A stretch of DNA of 64,000 bases from an uncultured Bacteroidota bacterium (GCA_946479615.1 CAMLGR010000003.1:1-64000); one strand, 5' to 3'; counted from the first letter of the stretch, positions 26,178-35,054 are shown. Program-made: numbers and translations. The notes: generated by a model not told the origin, from the letters alone.

Positions 26178-27194
26178 TTAATCCCCTGACGGGTTCCATC
26201 TATCTTTAAATACCCAGTTAACCGTTATCGCTTTTGCATCAACAGCAGCCGGTAAATTGTTTGCGTACCATTTATAATCATTGCCGCCTTCCCGGTGACA
26301 GTTGTAATAATATATTCTTTGTCCCCACCTGATGGTATTGTTTGTTGGCACCAGGTAGATGGCTGTATCCGCCATATTTTTTGCAAACACACAATTCACC
26401 AGGAAAAACTGTGCATCGCGGTGATAGCGTCCTAATAAGAAACCATCATATCCTTTAAAACGGCAATTCACCAATACCGTTTTCGAATCTTCGTATTTCG
26501 ATCCGTCGTGCCAGATCGCTGCCGGGCCATTCCAGGAAAGGAAATCGCAATTCTCGGCCCAGGCCCAGCCACGCGGGCAATAAAAATCAACACCGCCTTC
26601 CATCGTACAATCCTTGAAATACCACATGCCATTGTCAACATCCCAGGGACTGACCGTATCGCCGCCAAACGATTTAAAATGACAGTTGATCGCTTTCATT
26701 TTTGTAGCATGCAGTGTACGCAGTGCCATCTGGTGACCGGCCTTACCGATCCTTTTTTCTTTATGCAAAGAATCACCTGCACAATAAATAGTGGTTTCCT
26801 GTTTCCAGTCAAATCCATAACTGTTCGTGATGGTGAGGTTTTTCAGCGTAATATCGTCAGCGCCTACATTCATAGTAGCAACGCCCCAATCATCTTTATG
26901 TTCACAGCGCCATTCATCGCGGGCGATAGCTGCTGTAATAATTGTTTTCTCCCTGCTTTCTCCTTCCAGTAACAGGTTTGCCTTTTCTATGTACAACTTT
27001 TCTTCATATACACCATCCTTTATAAAAATGATACGCGGTGTTGCAGAAGAACCCGGGAGACTATTGATAGCTTCCTGTACAGAATGAAAGTCAGCTTTTC
27101 CTGTTTTAGCCACCGTGATCTTTGTTTGTGCCTGTACACTTACGATCACAGCAAAGAACCATGCAATAGTGCTATATATTTTTTTTCCGATCAC
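26178..27194 (-). CDS. Divergent pectinesterase (CE8), exported
   Basis: This 338-residue right-handed beta-helix protein is a pectin methylesterase relative with a signal peptide ending VQAQ. The family start KITVAKTGKADFHSVQEAINSLPG and LYIEKANLLLEGESREKTII are kept. The catalytic region differs from classic pectinesterases: the DFIFG motif is replaced by VDFYCPRG (Asp203), and the usual GRPW is replaced by LGRYHRDAQF. Substrate may therefore be an unusual pectin ester or oligomer. Its start is GTG at 27194, overlapping the GH105 stop by four bases (GTGA), which argues for translational coupling. Confidence 0.88.
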   Translation of the reverse strand: MIGKKIYSTIAWFFAVIVSVQAQTKITVAKTGKADFHSVQEAINSLPGSSATPRIIFIKDGVYEEKLYIEKANLLLEGESREKTIITAAIARDEWRCEHKDDWGVATMNVGADDITLKNLTITNSYGFDWKQETTIYCAGDSLHKEKRIGKAGHQMALRTLHATKMKAINCHFKSFGGDTVSPWDVDNGMWYFKDCTMEGGVDFYCPRGWAWAENCDFLSWNGPAAIWHDGSKYEDSKTVLVNCRFKGYDGFLLGRYHRDAQFFLVNCVFAKNMADTAIYLVPTNNTIRWGQRIYYYNCHREGGNDYKWYANNLPAAVDAKAITVNWVFKDRWNPSGD

Positions 27195-29089
27195 CTTTTA
27201 CTTTGGGTTAACAACCAGGAAGACAGGTATTCTCCTGCTTTATAATTATTAAAAGGAGCCGGTAATTTTCTTCCGTCGGTATATTCATTATATAACCAGG
27301 GATCTCCAACAGCAAATACAGTTCCTTTACCATACCTGGCAGTAGCCATGATGATATCACCTTCCTTCGTCACCAATGCCGTGGCAGGCGCTTTTACTTT
27401 GATCACGCTGACTTCTTTCAAATACATTTTTACCGGTTCTTTGAAAACTATAGTGTTATCCGGAACGACAGCGCCTGTTTCAAATTCATCCCGCTGCACC
27501 ATGTTACGGCTTTTGTTGGTAAACGTGATGCCGAATTGATTGGCGAGTGTATTAAAATGTTCGAGGTCACAGTTAGCACTGTCATTGGCCATCAATACCA
27601 GTACGCCGCCCTGTTTCACCCAATCGCTGATAACCTTTACATCTTTCGCCGCTACATAATTCGGTGTTGGATTATCTTTTATATGATCGGGATCCACAAT
27701 GATATAAACAGAGGCTTTGTTCAATGCCGCAGCGGAAGGAGCTACATCCAGTGAAGAAAGTTTAGCACCATATTTTGTAAAGGCATTTCCCCACATGGTG
27801 ATGCCGGAGTTGGAACGGTCCTCCCATATATAATGCCAGTAGTTTTCCTGGCCGCCTGCATCTTTTTTCTTTTCGCTGTTAAAGTACCTGTCCAGCAAAA
27901 CTGTTTTGTTCTTTCCTGGTTTGGGAGCATTCGCCATTTCCATTTCTACACTACAGAGAATAAAAGCGCCCATTCCTTTGGGATCGTTCGTCACTACTTT
28001 CTCGCTCATATAATAATCAAAGCTGCCATCCCGGTAAGGATTGCCGCCCAAACCGGATACGCTGACAGTCCCTTTCAGGTTGGTTTGACCATTGGCATCT
28101 TTTTCAATAAATTCTTTGATGATGCCATCGTATCCTTTTTTTGCAGGCGCGAGGTAAGAAGCAGGCAGGTAGCCCTTACGTACACCTTTCAATAATGTAT
28201 AAACGAGCATGGAGGAGGCTGATGCTTCGTGATAATTTTTAGGATTGTCCGGCATGTTCACAATATCATACCATAACCCGGATTTGGCATCCTGTACATT
28301 CACGACCGCTTTGGCAAAGCGGTTCAATATTTTAATGATGGAATCCCTGCCCCAATGACCTGCCGGGAAGTAATCCAGTACATCCACCATGGCCACACCA
28401 TACCAGCCCAGGGCACGACCCCAGAAATGCGGAGAATTACCGGTTTCTTTATTCGCCCATTTTTGTTGCTTGCTTTCATCCCATCCATGATACAGCAATC
28501 CTGTTTTAGGATCGCGGGTATGACGTTCTACAAAAACGAACTGGTTAGCGATATCATTAAAAGCGGTATCCTCGTGAAAGAGGCTGGCATATTCTGCATA
28601 AAAAGGTTCTCCCATATATAATCCGTCGAGCCACATCTGGTAAGGGTATACTTTTTTGTGCCAGAAGCCGCCTTCGTTGGTACGCGGATGTGAACGTAGC
28701 TGGCTGCGTAACAGGTCGACTGCTTTTTTATATTTTGCTTTTCCTGTTACACGGTAAAGAAGCAGTAACAGTTTTCCATTGTTGATATGATCGATATTAT
28801 ATTCATCCGGCCTGTAATCATAAATGGAACCATCTTCCCGCACATAGAAATCCATACTATGCTGGATATAGTTGAACCATTTACCATCGCCGGTATTATT
28901 CCAGATACCTTCCACTCCTTTCAGGATCACCCCCTGGTCGTAGCTCCAGCGGGCTCTTCTGCCACCCATCCCAAATGAATCGGGCCATATTTTCATGGCT
29001 GTTTCGGCCAGTTGTTGCGAATAGGGTGTTTGCTGTGCTTCGCTGATCACTGCCAGTAAAACAAATCCAATCGTTAAGAGTTTTTTCAT
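27191..29089 (-). CDS. GH105 unsaturated rhamnogalacturonyl hydrolase with C-terminal DUF4350-like domain
   Basis: This 632-residue exported enzyme (start ATG 29089, signal peptide ending VISEAQ) is a GH105 hydrolase of the YteR/GH88 group. It removes unsaturated galacturonate from lyase-made oligosaccharides. QMWLDGLYMGEPFYA carries the catalytic Asp and HFWGRALGWYGVAMVDVLDYFP is a family signature. After about residue 390 a second domain follows with SVYIIVDPDHIKDNP and a flavodoxin or glutamine-amidotransferase-like layout (DUF4350 type), role unknown. It is second in the operon, 40 bp after the GH28 gene. Confidence 0.93.
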   Translation of the reverse strand: MKKLLTIGFVLLAVISEAQQTPYSQQLAETAMKIWPDSFGMGGRRARWSYDQGVILKGVEGIWNNTGDGKWFNYIQHSMDFYVREDGSIYDYRPDEYNIDHINNGKLLLLLYRVTGKAKYKKAVDLLRSQLRSHPRTNEGGFWHKKVYPYQMWLDGLYMGEPFYAEYASLFHEDTAFNDIANQFVFVERHTRDPKTGLLYHGWDESKQQKWANKETGNSPHFWGRALGWYGVAMVDVLDYFPAGHWGRDSIIKILNRFAKAVVNVQDAKSGLWYDIVNMPDNPKNYHEASASSMLVYTLLKGVRKGYLPASYLAPAKKGYDGIIKEFIEKDANGQTNLKGTVSVSGLGGNPYRDGSFDYYMSEKVVTNDPKGMGAFILCSVEMEMANAPKPGKNKTVLLDRYFNSEKKKDAGGQENYWHYIWEDRSNSGITMWGNAFTKYGAKLSSLDVAPSAAALNKASVYIIVDPDHIKDNPTPNYVAAKDVKVISDWVKQGGVLVLMANDSANCDLEHFNTLANQFGITFTNKSRNMVQRDEFETGAVVPDNTIVFKEPVKMYLKEVSVIKVKAPATALVTKEGDIIMATARYGKGTVFAVGDPWLYNEYTDGRKLPAPFNNYKAGEYLSSWLLTQSKR

Positions 29090-29129
29090 GTAGTAAAATA
29101 TTGCTGACATTAAAAATTAGCGGGTACCA

Positions 29130-30767
29130 TTATTTTAACGACACACTTTTTTCCGATGCACCCAGTTCATAGGATATTTTTTCTTTTGCTTTTGCAGCAT
29201 CCGTGTTTTTGATCACGATATTATTGCTTCTGTCTCCACTGACCCTGAACAATAATTCAGAACCATCTTTATACGTGATGTTATCAAATACCAGTTTATC
29301 GCTTTGCACGATATCGATCACGGGAGCCGTTTCTTTGCTGATCACTTTTATATTTTTAAAAGAAATGCCAGTCGCTTCCTGTATATCGAGACCTTTTCTT
29401 GCCTGGAGCACCATATTTTCCAATACGATATCCTTTACATGCATTTCAGGAAGGCCGCGTAAGAAGATGCCTTTTTCAGCGCCATTGCAATACACATTAC
29501 TGATATGAAAATTCCTGAACTGTGGAGTTGTTTCATCTACCGTTTTGAATTCCACTTTAGGCAATTCTCTTTTTTCACCAGCCAGGGGCACAGGATCTTT
29601 TGCCATATAGTACAGATCGAAGAGAATAGCTTCACCGGGAATATCTTTCATATAGATATCATTGATAAAGATATCTTCTACCACACCGCCCCGGCCACGG
29701 GTCGATTTGAAACGCAAACCGATATCAGTACCCAGGAAAGTGCAGTTGCTGACATGGATATTACGTGCGCCGCCGCTCATTTCGCTGCCGATGACAAAAC
29801 CACCATGCGCTGCATATACGGTACAGTTGCGGATGATCACATTTTCTGTTGGCATTCCTCTTTTACGTCCTTCGGCATCGCGACCGCTTTTCATGCAAAG
29901 AGCATCATCGCCTACATCAAATACAGAATTTTCGATCAATACATTTTTACAGCTTTCTACATCGATGCCGTCGCCGTTTTGAGCAAACCAGGGGTTTTTT
30001 ACAGAGACGTTACGGACGGTAAGGTTTTCACTCATTAACGGATGCAGGCACCAGGCCGGTGAGTTCTGGAAGGTGACACCTTCCAGCAGGATCACTTTAC
30101 AATTGGCGATCACAAATAAATTGGGACGAAGAAAATCTTTTACGCTTTCATAATAAGCAGCGTCTTTCGTATCGGTAATAGCGCCGGGGTTAGGTGTTTT
30201 TGATCCTTTGACATAACTCTCGGAAGGGTACCATGTTTTTTTATCTTCACTTAGTACACCGCCTGATTCCAATAAATTCCTCCATTGAGAAGCGGTGAGT
30301 TTATCGTTTTTGACAGCGCGCCATACACCACCATTTCCATCAATGATACCGCTGCCGGTAACGGCGATATTAGTAGCATTGGTTGCTGACAAAGGTGATT
30401 GGTTGCGCATTTGCGGTATGCCTTCCCAGCTTCCTTTTACCAATGGATACTGCGATTTATCTTTTGTAAAAAGCAAGGTAGCACCGGTTGCGAGGTGCAG
30501 GTTGACATTACTTTTTAATACAACAGGACCGGTAAGCCAGAGACCGGCAGGCAGTAATACAACGCCGCCGCCTTTTTTTGTACAGGCTTCGATGGCGTCG
30601 CTGATACTTTTTGTATTTAGTGTATTGCCATCGGGTATGGCGCCATATTTTGTGATGTTGAAAGTGTCCTTTCTGAATTGTGTTTTCTGAATAACGGGTA
30701 ATTTGCCTGGTTGGGCTAATGCGGCAACAGAAATAAACAGAACCAGGACAGTAATGATTGGCTTCAT
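29130..30767 (-). CDS. Polygalacturonase (GH28), exported
   Basis: This 545-residue parallel beta-helix hydrolase cuts galacturonan or rhamnogalacturonan backbones. Start ATG 30767 gives a signal peptide ending AALAQ. The catalytic aspartates are in NGDGIDVESC and DVGDDALCMKSG, and AAHGGFVIGSE contains the conserved histidine-glycine segment. It is the first gene of the long operon running to exuT. Its upstream spacer holds the 30-bp LacI-type operator candidate and a 12-bp palindrome CTACAATTGTAG at 30805-30816. Confidence 0.94.
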   Translation of the reverse strand: MKPIITVLVLFISVAALAQPGKLPVIQKTQFRKDTFNITKYGAIPDGNTLNTKSISDAIEACTKKGGGVVLLPAGLWLTGPVVLKSNVNLHLATGATLLFTKDKSQYPLVKGSWEGIPQMRNQSPLSATNATNIAVTGSGIIDGNGGVWRAVKNDKLTASQWRNLLESGGVLSEDKKTWYPSESYVKGSKTPNPGAITDTKDAAYYESVKDFLRPNLFVIANCKVILLEGVTFQNSPAWCLHPLMSENLTVRNVSVKNPWFAQNGDGIDVESCKNVLIENSVFDVGDDALCMKSGRDAEGRKRGMPTENVIIRNCTVYAAHGGFVIGSEMSGGARNIHVSNCTFLGTDIGLRFKSTRGRGGVVEDIFINDIYMKDIPGEAILFDLYYMAKDPVPLAGEKRELPKVEFKTVDETTPQFRNFHISNVYCNGAEKGIFLRGLPEMHVKDIVLENMVLQARKGLDIQEATGISFKNIKVISKETAPVIDIVQSDKLVFDNITYKDGSELLFRVSGDRSNNIVIKNTDAAKAKEKISYELGASEKSVSLK

Positions 30768-30851
30768 TGGCAAGTTTTAGAACCGTTGAAAAGGGGTTTC
30801 CGAACTACAATTGTAGGCAGATATTAATTGTCTATCAACGAATTGTGAGTG

Positions 30852-30881
30852 TTTTTTTACGCAAACGTTGCCGGCAACGAT
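30852..30881 (-). promoter_or_regulatory. LacI-type operator candidate 1 (GH28-to-exuT operon)
   Basis: Seven T (30852-30858), ACGCA, then the palindrome AACGTTGCCGGCAACGAT (30864-30881). The element is 27/30 identical across three sites in this window. It lies about 85-115 bp upstream of the GH28 start. Read toward the gene, the palindrome is followed directly by TTGCGTAAAAAAA, whose TTG could be a -33 element, but no convincing -7 box was found. Confidence 0.8.
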
Positions 30882-30939
30882 ACCATCTGCTAACGGGATC
30901 GGGGCCGCCGGAAAAAAGCTGCAAAAAAGGATGGTTTTA

Positions 30940-30990
30940 AGGTGACACCTTGTATCCCCGAGGTGTCACCTCCTACCCAAGGTGACACCT
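30940..30990. repeat. Three phased AGGTGWCACCT palindromes
   Basis: AGGTGACACCT at 30940-30950, AGGTGTCACCT at 30961-30971 and AGGTGACACCT at 30980-30990 are perfect palindromes spaced 21 and 19 bp apart, i.e. about two helical turns. The third ends inside the stop codon of the NTF2-like gene. They could be protein-binding sites on one DNA face or a 3' hairpin cluster. Confidence 0.85.
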
Positions 30991-31418
30991 CATGGGATTT
31001 TAACCGCCTGTCTTGCGAGTAAAAGCCATTTTCCATGGTTTTTTTGCCAGATAGTAAGGATATGAAGTTTGACAGTTCCCGGTTTTCCCCCATCATTGGT
31101 TGAGGCTCCAAGATTATGACGAACAATCGCTGCATCACCACTGACCGCAATAGTCTGTTCCGTGAGATCAATCGTTACAAAGTCAGAGGCGCCACTGACG
31201 ATCTTGCCGACAAATTCTTTTTGATCTTCCAGGTGACCGCTTGAATGGCCATAACTCAATAAAGGAGATGTGAGTTTGGTCAATGCTGCCCCATCACCAT
31301 CGACCATGGCTTTGCGAAGCTGTTCTACAGCCGCCGCTACGTCTTTTTCAACTTTGGTTTGGGCAAATGAAATAGTCCCTGTTAAAAGAAATACCGCAAT
31401 GATTATATACTTTTTCAT
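30990..31418 (-). CDS. Small exported NTF2/SnoaL-like (DUF4440) protein
   Basis: This 142-residue protein has a signal peptide (MKKYIIIAVFLL to ISFAQ) and a single cone-shaped NTF2-like domain, recognisable from VEQLRKAMVDGDGAALTKLTSP, LSYGHSSG and the final TIWQKNHGKWLLLARQ. The family covers enzymes and binding proteins, and no catalytic residues can be assigned. It stands apart, with repeat-filled spacers on both sides, between the catabolic operon and the GH43 gene. A part in sugar handling is only suggested by position. Confidence 0.8.
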   Translation of the reverse strand: MKKYIIIAVFLLTGTISFAQTKVEKDVAAAVEQLRKAMVDGDGAALTKLTSPLLSYGHSSGHLEDQKEFVGKIVSGASDFVTIDLTEQTIAVSGDAAIVRHNLGASTNDGGKPGTVKLHILTIWQKNHGKWLLLARQAVKIP

Positions 31419-31502
31419 GTGTATGTTTTTTAGTTGTTGTTATGTTGAAGTTTTTCTGCTACGGATGCATGGATCAGTTGAGGCGATTCAGGCTTAGTTC
31501 TC

Positions 31503-31608
31503 TCTATGTGAAAACTATTCCTATGTGATGAACCTATGCTACACTGATAATGAACTATAACTGATTGGCGTAATCTTACCACATAGACACTTAGAAACAT
31601 AGGTTTCT
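31503..31608. repeat. Diverged copy of an inverted-repeat element
   Basis: This stretch of the spacer upstream of the NTF2-like gene matches the element at 42497-42620 in both arms (CTATGTG and CATAG words) and, more strikingly, in the loop: AATGAACTATAACTGA is identical and the neighbouring GCGTAAT is shared. The arms have decayed here. The rest of the spacer (31419-31502) shows nothing recognisable. Confidence 0.75.
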
Positions 31609-31613
31609 CCTGG

Positions 31614-33242
31614 CTATTTTTCTACCCTGAACCAATCGAAATCGGCGTAACCTGAATCATTGGTCTGCGTTTCTCTTGTACAAAAAATTCCCACTTTCGC
31701 CCCGATCCATTGTCCTACTTCTGCCTGAAATGTATCACCCGCTTTGATAAATTCTATTCCATTTGTGCTATAACTAAAGCTACATACAGCGCCCGCAGAA
31801 ACTTTTACACGCAAATAAATCGCTGCCCCATCAGCCACTTTTGCAAGTACCGTCTCCTGTTCTGTCTTGCCCCGGTTCGCATCTTTGCAAACCGTGTATA
31901 CCAATGAGATTCCTTCCTTCTGATTTTTCAATGCAATATTCGCATAGCTGAATCCCATGATCGTTAATCCCACTTTCTCATTTTCAAGTTTGGTATTGGG
32001 TTTGAATAGAAGTTTGGTTGTCACCATAAATTCTTCTGCCGGGAATTTCTGCAACAAGACGTTCGGCGCCATCCACAGGTTTGCCGCGCTATCCGGTTTA
32101 TCAGAATATAACCGTAATGAACCATTGGACGCATTGGGGAAAGCCCAGGTTGCTTTGGGATTGGCCATCCATTGCCATTGTAATCCTAATTTTTGATCAT
32201 TGAATTCATCACTTTCTGCAGGTGTGCTTACAGGATATGTTTTACCCACGTTGGGTTTTTTATACGTAAGCACAGGCTCACCTTTTCCATCCCCATTTTT
32301 ATCGATGCCAATAACCGGCCAGTCGTTTATCCATTTCATTGGTTGCAAATGCACAATTCTTCCATATGCTTCTTTATCCTGGAAATGTAAAAACCAATCC
32401 TCACCGGTTGCTGTCGTTACCCATGCACCCTGGTGCGGACCATTAATAACCGAGATCCCCTGGTCCATCACTACTTTTCTTTCGTAAGGACCATACATAT
32501 TTTTACTCCGCAATACCAATTGCCAGCCTGTTGATACACCACCGGCCGGAGCAAATATGTAATAGTAACCATTACGTTTGTAAAATTTAGGCCCTTCAAT
32601 TGTCGGATCGGTCTCATGACCATCATAAACAATAACACCCTCGTCAATGACATTGGTTCCTTCTTTGTTTAATTTTTTTACCGCGATAACACTTTTAATA
32701 CCGGCACGACTACCCGCATACGCATGCACGAGGTATACCTGGCCATCATCATCCCACAATGGACAGGGATCGATCAATCCCTTTCCACCCTGTACCAGTA
32801 CCGGCGCTGACCAGGGACCTTCCGCTTTTTTTGCCTTGATCACATAAATACCAAAGTCGGGATCAGGATAATAGATATAGAATTCCGAATTATGATAACG
32901 GATCGAAGGAGCCCATACTCCTTTACCATGTTGAGGCTTGTCGAATACTTCAGGCGGAACCTGTCTTGTCAATGCATGACCTACCAGTGTCCAGTTGACA
33001 AGATCTTTTGAATGAAGAACCGGCAATCCAGGTATATCTTCAAAACTGGAAGCCGTCATATAAAAGTCAGTGCCGGCCCGACAGGCATCGGGATCAGAAT
33101 AATCCGCATGAAGAACAGGGTTTTTATACATTCCATTTCCCAGGTCAGCTACCCACACATTGGATACAGTATTTTTTGTCTGTGCACCGGAAACAGTGAC
33201 CACTACTGATAGTATCGATAAAAAAATTACCCGCATATTCAT
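31614..33242 (-). CDS. Exported GH43 glycosidase (arabinosidase/xylosidase type) with C-terminal beta-sandwich
   Basis: This 542-residue protein is a five-bladed propeller glycosidase likely to trim arabinose or xylose side chains of pectin. After a signal peptide (to VSGAQ), LHADYSDPD holds the first catalytic Asp (about Asp47); DPCPLWDDDGQ and TIEGPKFYKRNG hold the other acidic residues. From about residue 335 a beta-sandwich domain (LGLQWQWMANPKATWAF onward) is typical of GH43 enzymes of this type. The start overlaps the preceding alcohol dehydrogenase stop by one base, tying it to the fucose gene block. Confidence 0.9.
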   Translation of the reverse strand: MNMRVIFLSILSVVVTVSGAQTKNTVSNVWVADLGNGMYKNPVLHADYSDPDACRAGTDFYMTASSFEDIPGLPVLHSKDLVNWTLVGHALTRQVPPEVFDKPQHGKGVWAPSIRYHNSEFYIYYPDPDFGIYVIKAKKAEGPWSAPVLVQGGKGLIDPCPLWDDDGQVYLVHAYAGSRAGIKSVIAVKKLNKEGTNVIDEGVIVYDGHETDPTIEGPKFYKRNGYYYIFAPAGGVSTGWQLVLRSKNMYGPYERKVVMDQGISVINGPHQGAWVTTATGEDWFLHFQDKEAYGRIVHLQPMKWINDWPVIGIDKNGDGKGEPVLTYKKPNVGKTYPVSTPAESDEFNDQKLGLQWQWMANPKATWAFPNASNGSLRLYSDKPDSAANLWMAPNVLLQKFPAEEFMVTTKLLFKPNTKLENEKVGLTIMGFSYANIALKNQKEGISLVYTVCKDANRGKTEQETVLAKVADGAAIYLRVKVSAGAVCSFSYSTNGIEFIKAGDTFQAEVGQWIGAKVGIFCTRETQTNDSGYADFDWFRVEK

Positions 33243-34249
33243 TAATTCATTTCAACGATCGCTTTGATCACCCCATTGGAAGGATCAAGCCATTTTTTAA
33301 AATTATTTTTTACTTCTTCAAAAGCAACCCGGTGTGTGATATATACCGATGGGTCAACCAGTTTTCGTTTCATACAATCAATTACCTGCTCAAAATCTTC
33401 ACGGGTAGCATTTCGGCTGCTCATCAATGTCGCCTCGCGCTTATGAAATTCAGGATGGTTAAAACTGATATTCTCCTTCTGCAATCCTACCAGCACAAAT
33501 CTCGCTCCATGCGCCATGTATTGAAAGGCATTGTTAACAGCTTTGAGACTTCCTGTAGCATCGATCAGTACCGTAGGCATATCGCCGTTCGTGATCTGCT
33601 TTAATTGTTCGCTGACATCGGCCGATATCCCATTTACAACATACTGTACTTTTAATTGCTGTTTACAAAACGAAAGCCGCTGCTCATTGATATCAAGTAC
33701 GATCACATGAGCACCGGCAATACGTGCAAATTCCATTATTCCCAACCCAATAGGACCTGCTCCTATTATCAAAACAAATTCACCGGGTTGAATACCTGCT
33801 CTCCGCACCGCATGTGCACCAACGGCCAGTGGTTCAACCAGCGCCAGTTCATCAAACGATAATCCACATCCGTGCAGAACGCAATCGGGAGGAACAGTGA
33901 TGTATTCTCTCATTCCACCATCTATATGCACTCCAAGAACACGGATCGTTGCACAACAATTTGTTTTACCTGTACGACACGCGATACATTTGCCGCAATG
34001 GAAATAAGGAATGATCGTTACGGCTTCTTCTTTTTCAAAACCTTCCGCTTCTTCTACTTCCAATGCCAACTCATGCCCCAGTATTCTTGGATAATTGAAA
34101 AAAGGCTGTGTGCCTTCATACGCATGAAGATCAGTACCACAGATACCGATCCGCTTTACTCTAAGAATAGCCTCACCCGGTTGTGCAACAGGTTTAACAG
34201 ACTGCTGGTATTCCAGTTCACCAGGCTTATTACATACAAGTTCTTTCAT
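33242..34249 (-). CDS. Zinc-dependent alcohol dehydrogenase (medium-chain family)
   Basis: This 335-residue medium-chain dehydrogenase has catalytic-zinc ligands Cys37 and His59-Glu60, structural-zinc cysteines Cys85, Cys88, Cys91 and Cys99, and the Rossmann motif GAGPIGLGIMEFA. It resembles the threonine/idonate/galactitol dehydrogenase group. It is co-transcribed with the L-fucose genes (9 bp after the SDR gene), so it may oxidise L-fucose, a related sugar or a pathway side product such as lactaldehyde. The exact substrate is not readable from sequence. Confidence 0.88.
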   Translation of the reverse strand: MKELVCNKPGELEYQQSVKPVAQPGEAILRVKRIGICGTDLHAYEGTQPFFNYPRILGHELALEVEEAEGFEKEEAVTIIPYFHCGKCIACRTGKTNCCATIRVLGVHIDGGMREYITVPPDCVLHGCGLSFDELALVEPLAVGAHAVRRAGIQPGEFVLIIGAGPIGLGIMEFARIAGAHVIVLDINEQRLSFCKQQLKVQYVVNGISADVSEQLKQITNGDMPTVLIDATGSLKAVNNAFQYMAHGARFVLVGLQKENISFNHPEFHKREATLMSSRNATREDFEQVIDCMKRKLVDPSVYITHRVAFEEVKNNFKKWLDPSNGVIKAIVEMN

Positions 34250-34258
34250 GTTTAGTAC

Positions 34259-35038
34259 TTATGCATTGGCCAGCGCCCTGTCAAGATGAACATAGCCGCC
34301 ATCCACGTGAATGATCTGGCCCGTCGTATGACTTGACCGCCGGCTCAACAGGAATACCACCATATTGGCAATCTCTTCCGAGGTGGTCATCCTGTTTTCC
34401 AGCGGTATTTTTGATTCGATCTCTTTCAGCTTTTCTTTGGGTGATGGTAACGTCTCTATCCATCGTGCATATAAAGGAGTAAAACATTCCGCTACTACTA
34501 CTGCATTGACGCGAATGCCATGTTTCAATAATTCAACAGCCCATTCCCTGGTCAATGCATTACGCCCTCCATTAGCTGCTGCATAGGCGGATGTATTTCC
34601 CTGCCCGGTTTCGGCCGTTTTGGATGTGATATTGACAATACTTCCTTTTGATTTTTTTAATTCCGGTAATGCATGATGTGCCAATAAATAATAATGCACC
34701 AGGTTTTTGTGTAAGGAGGCCATGAATTTCTCATAATCACCTTGTTCCAGGCCCACACCATCATTAACACCGGCATTATTGACAAGTCCGTCGATACGAT
34801 TATATTTTTTTACTACTTCAGCGATTGCTTTTTCGCAGGCAGCGGGGTCTGTGAGCTCAGCTTCCACACCAAAGCCTTTGCCATTGATCGTTGCGATTGC
34901 CTTATCATTATCCTCCTTATTTCTGCCGATAATAACAGGGATCGCACCTTCGGCGGCCAGCACTTTTACAATGCCTTCACCGATTCCTTTAGCGCCTCCG
35001 CTGACAATGATGATGTTATCTTTTAATTGCAAGTCCAT
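34259..35038 (-). CDS. SDR oxidoreductase, probable L-fucose dehydrogenase
   Basis: This 259-residue short-chain dehydrogenase likely oxidises L-fucose to L-fucono-1,5-lactone. The cofactor loop SGGAKGIGEG, NNAG, and Ser139 are present, and the C-terminal HTTGQIIHVDGGYVHLDRAL is like known L-fucose dehydrogenases. The usual YxxxK, however, reads Y152-AAA-N156: the catalytic Lys is replaced by Asn. Gene order (lactonase, hydrolase, mutarotase, fucose permease upstream in the same direction) supports the call. Either Asn is tolerated in this subfamily or the enzyme is impaired. Confidence 0.82.
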   Translation of the reverse strand: MDLQLKDNIIIVSGGAKGIGEGIVKVLAAEGAIPVIIGRNKEDNDKAIATINGKGFGVEAELTDPAACEKAIAEVVKKYNRIDGLVNNAGVNDGVGLEQGDYEKFMASLHKNLVHYYLLAHHALPELKKSKGSIVNITSKTAETGQGNTSAYAAANGGRNALTREWAVELLKHGIRVNAVVVAECFTPLYARWIETLPSPKEKLKEIESKIPLENRMTTSEEIANMVVFLLSRRSSHTTGQIIHVDGGYVHLDRALANA

Positions 35039-35054
35039 ATTTCATTTTTTTGAT

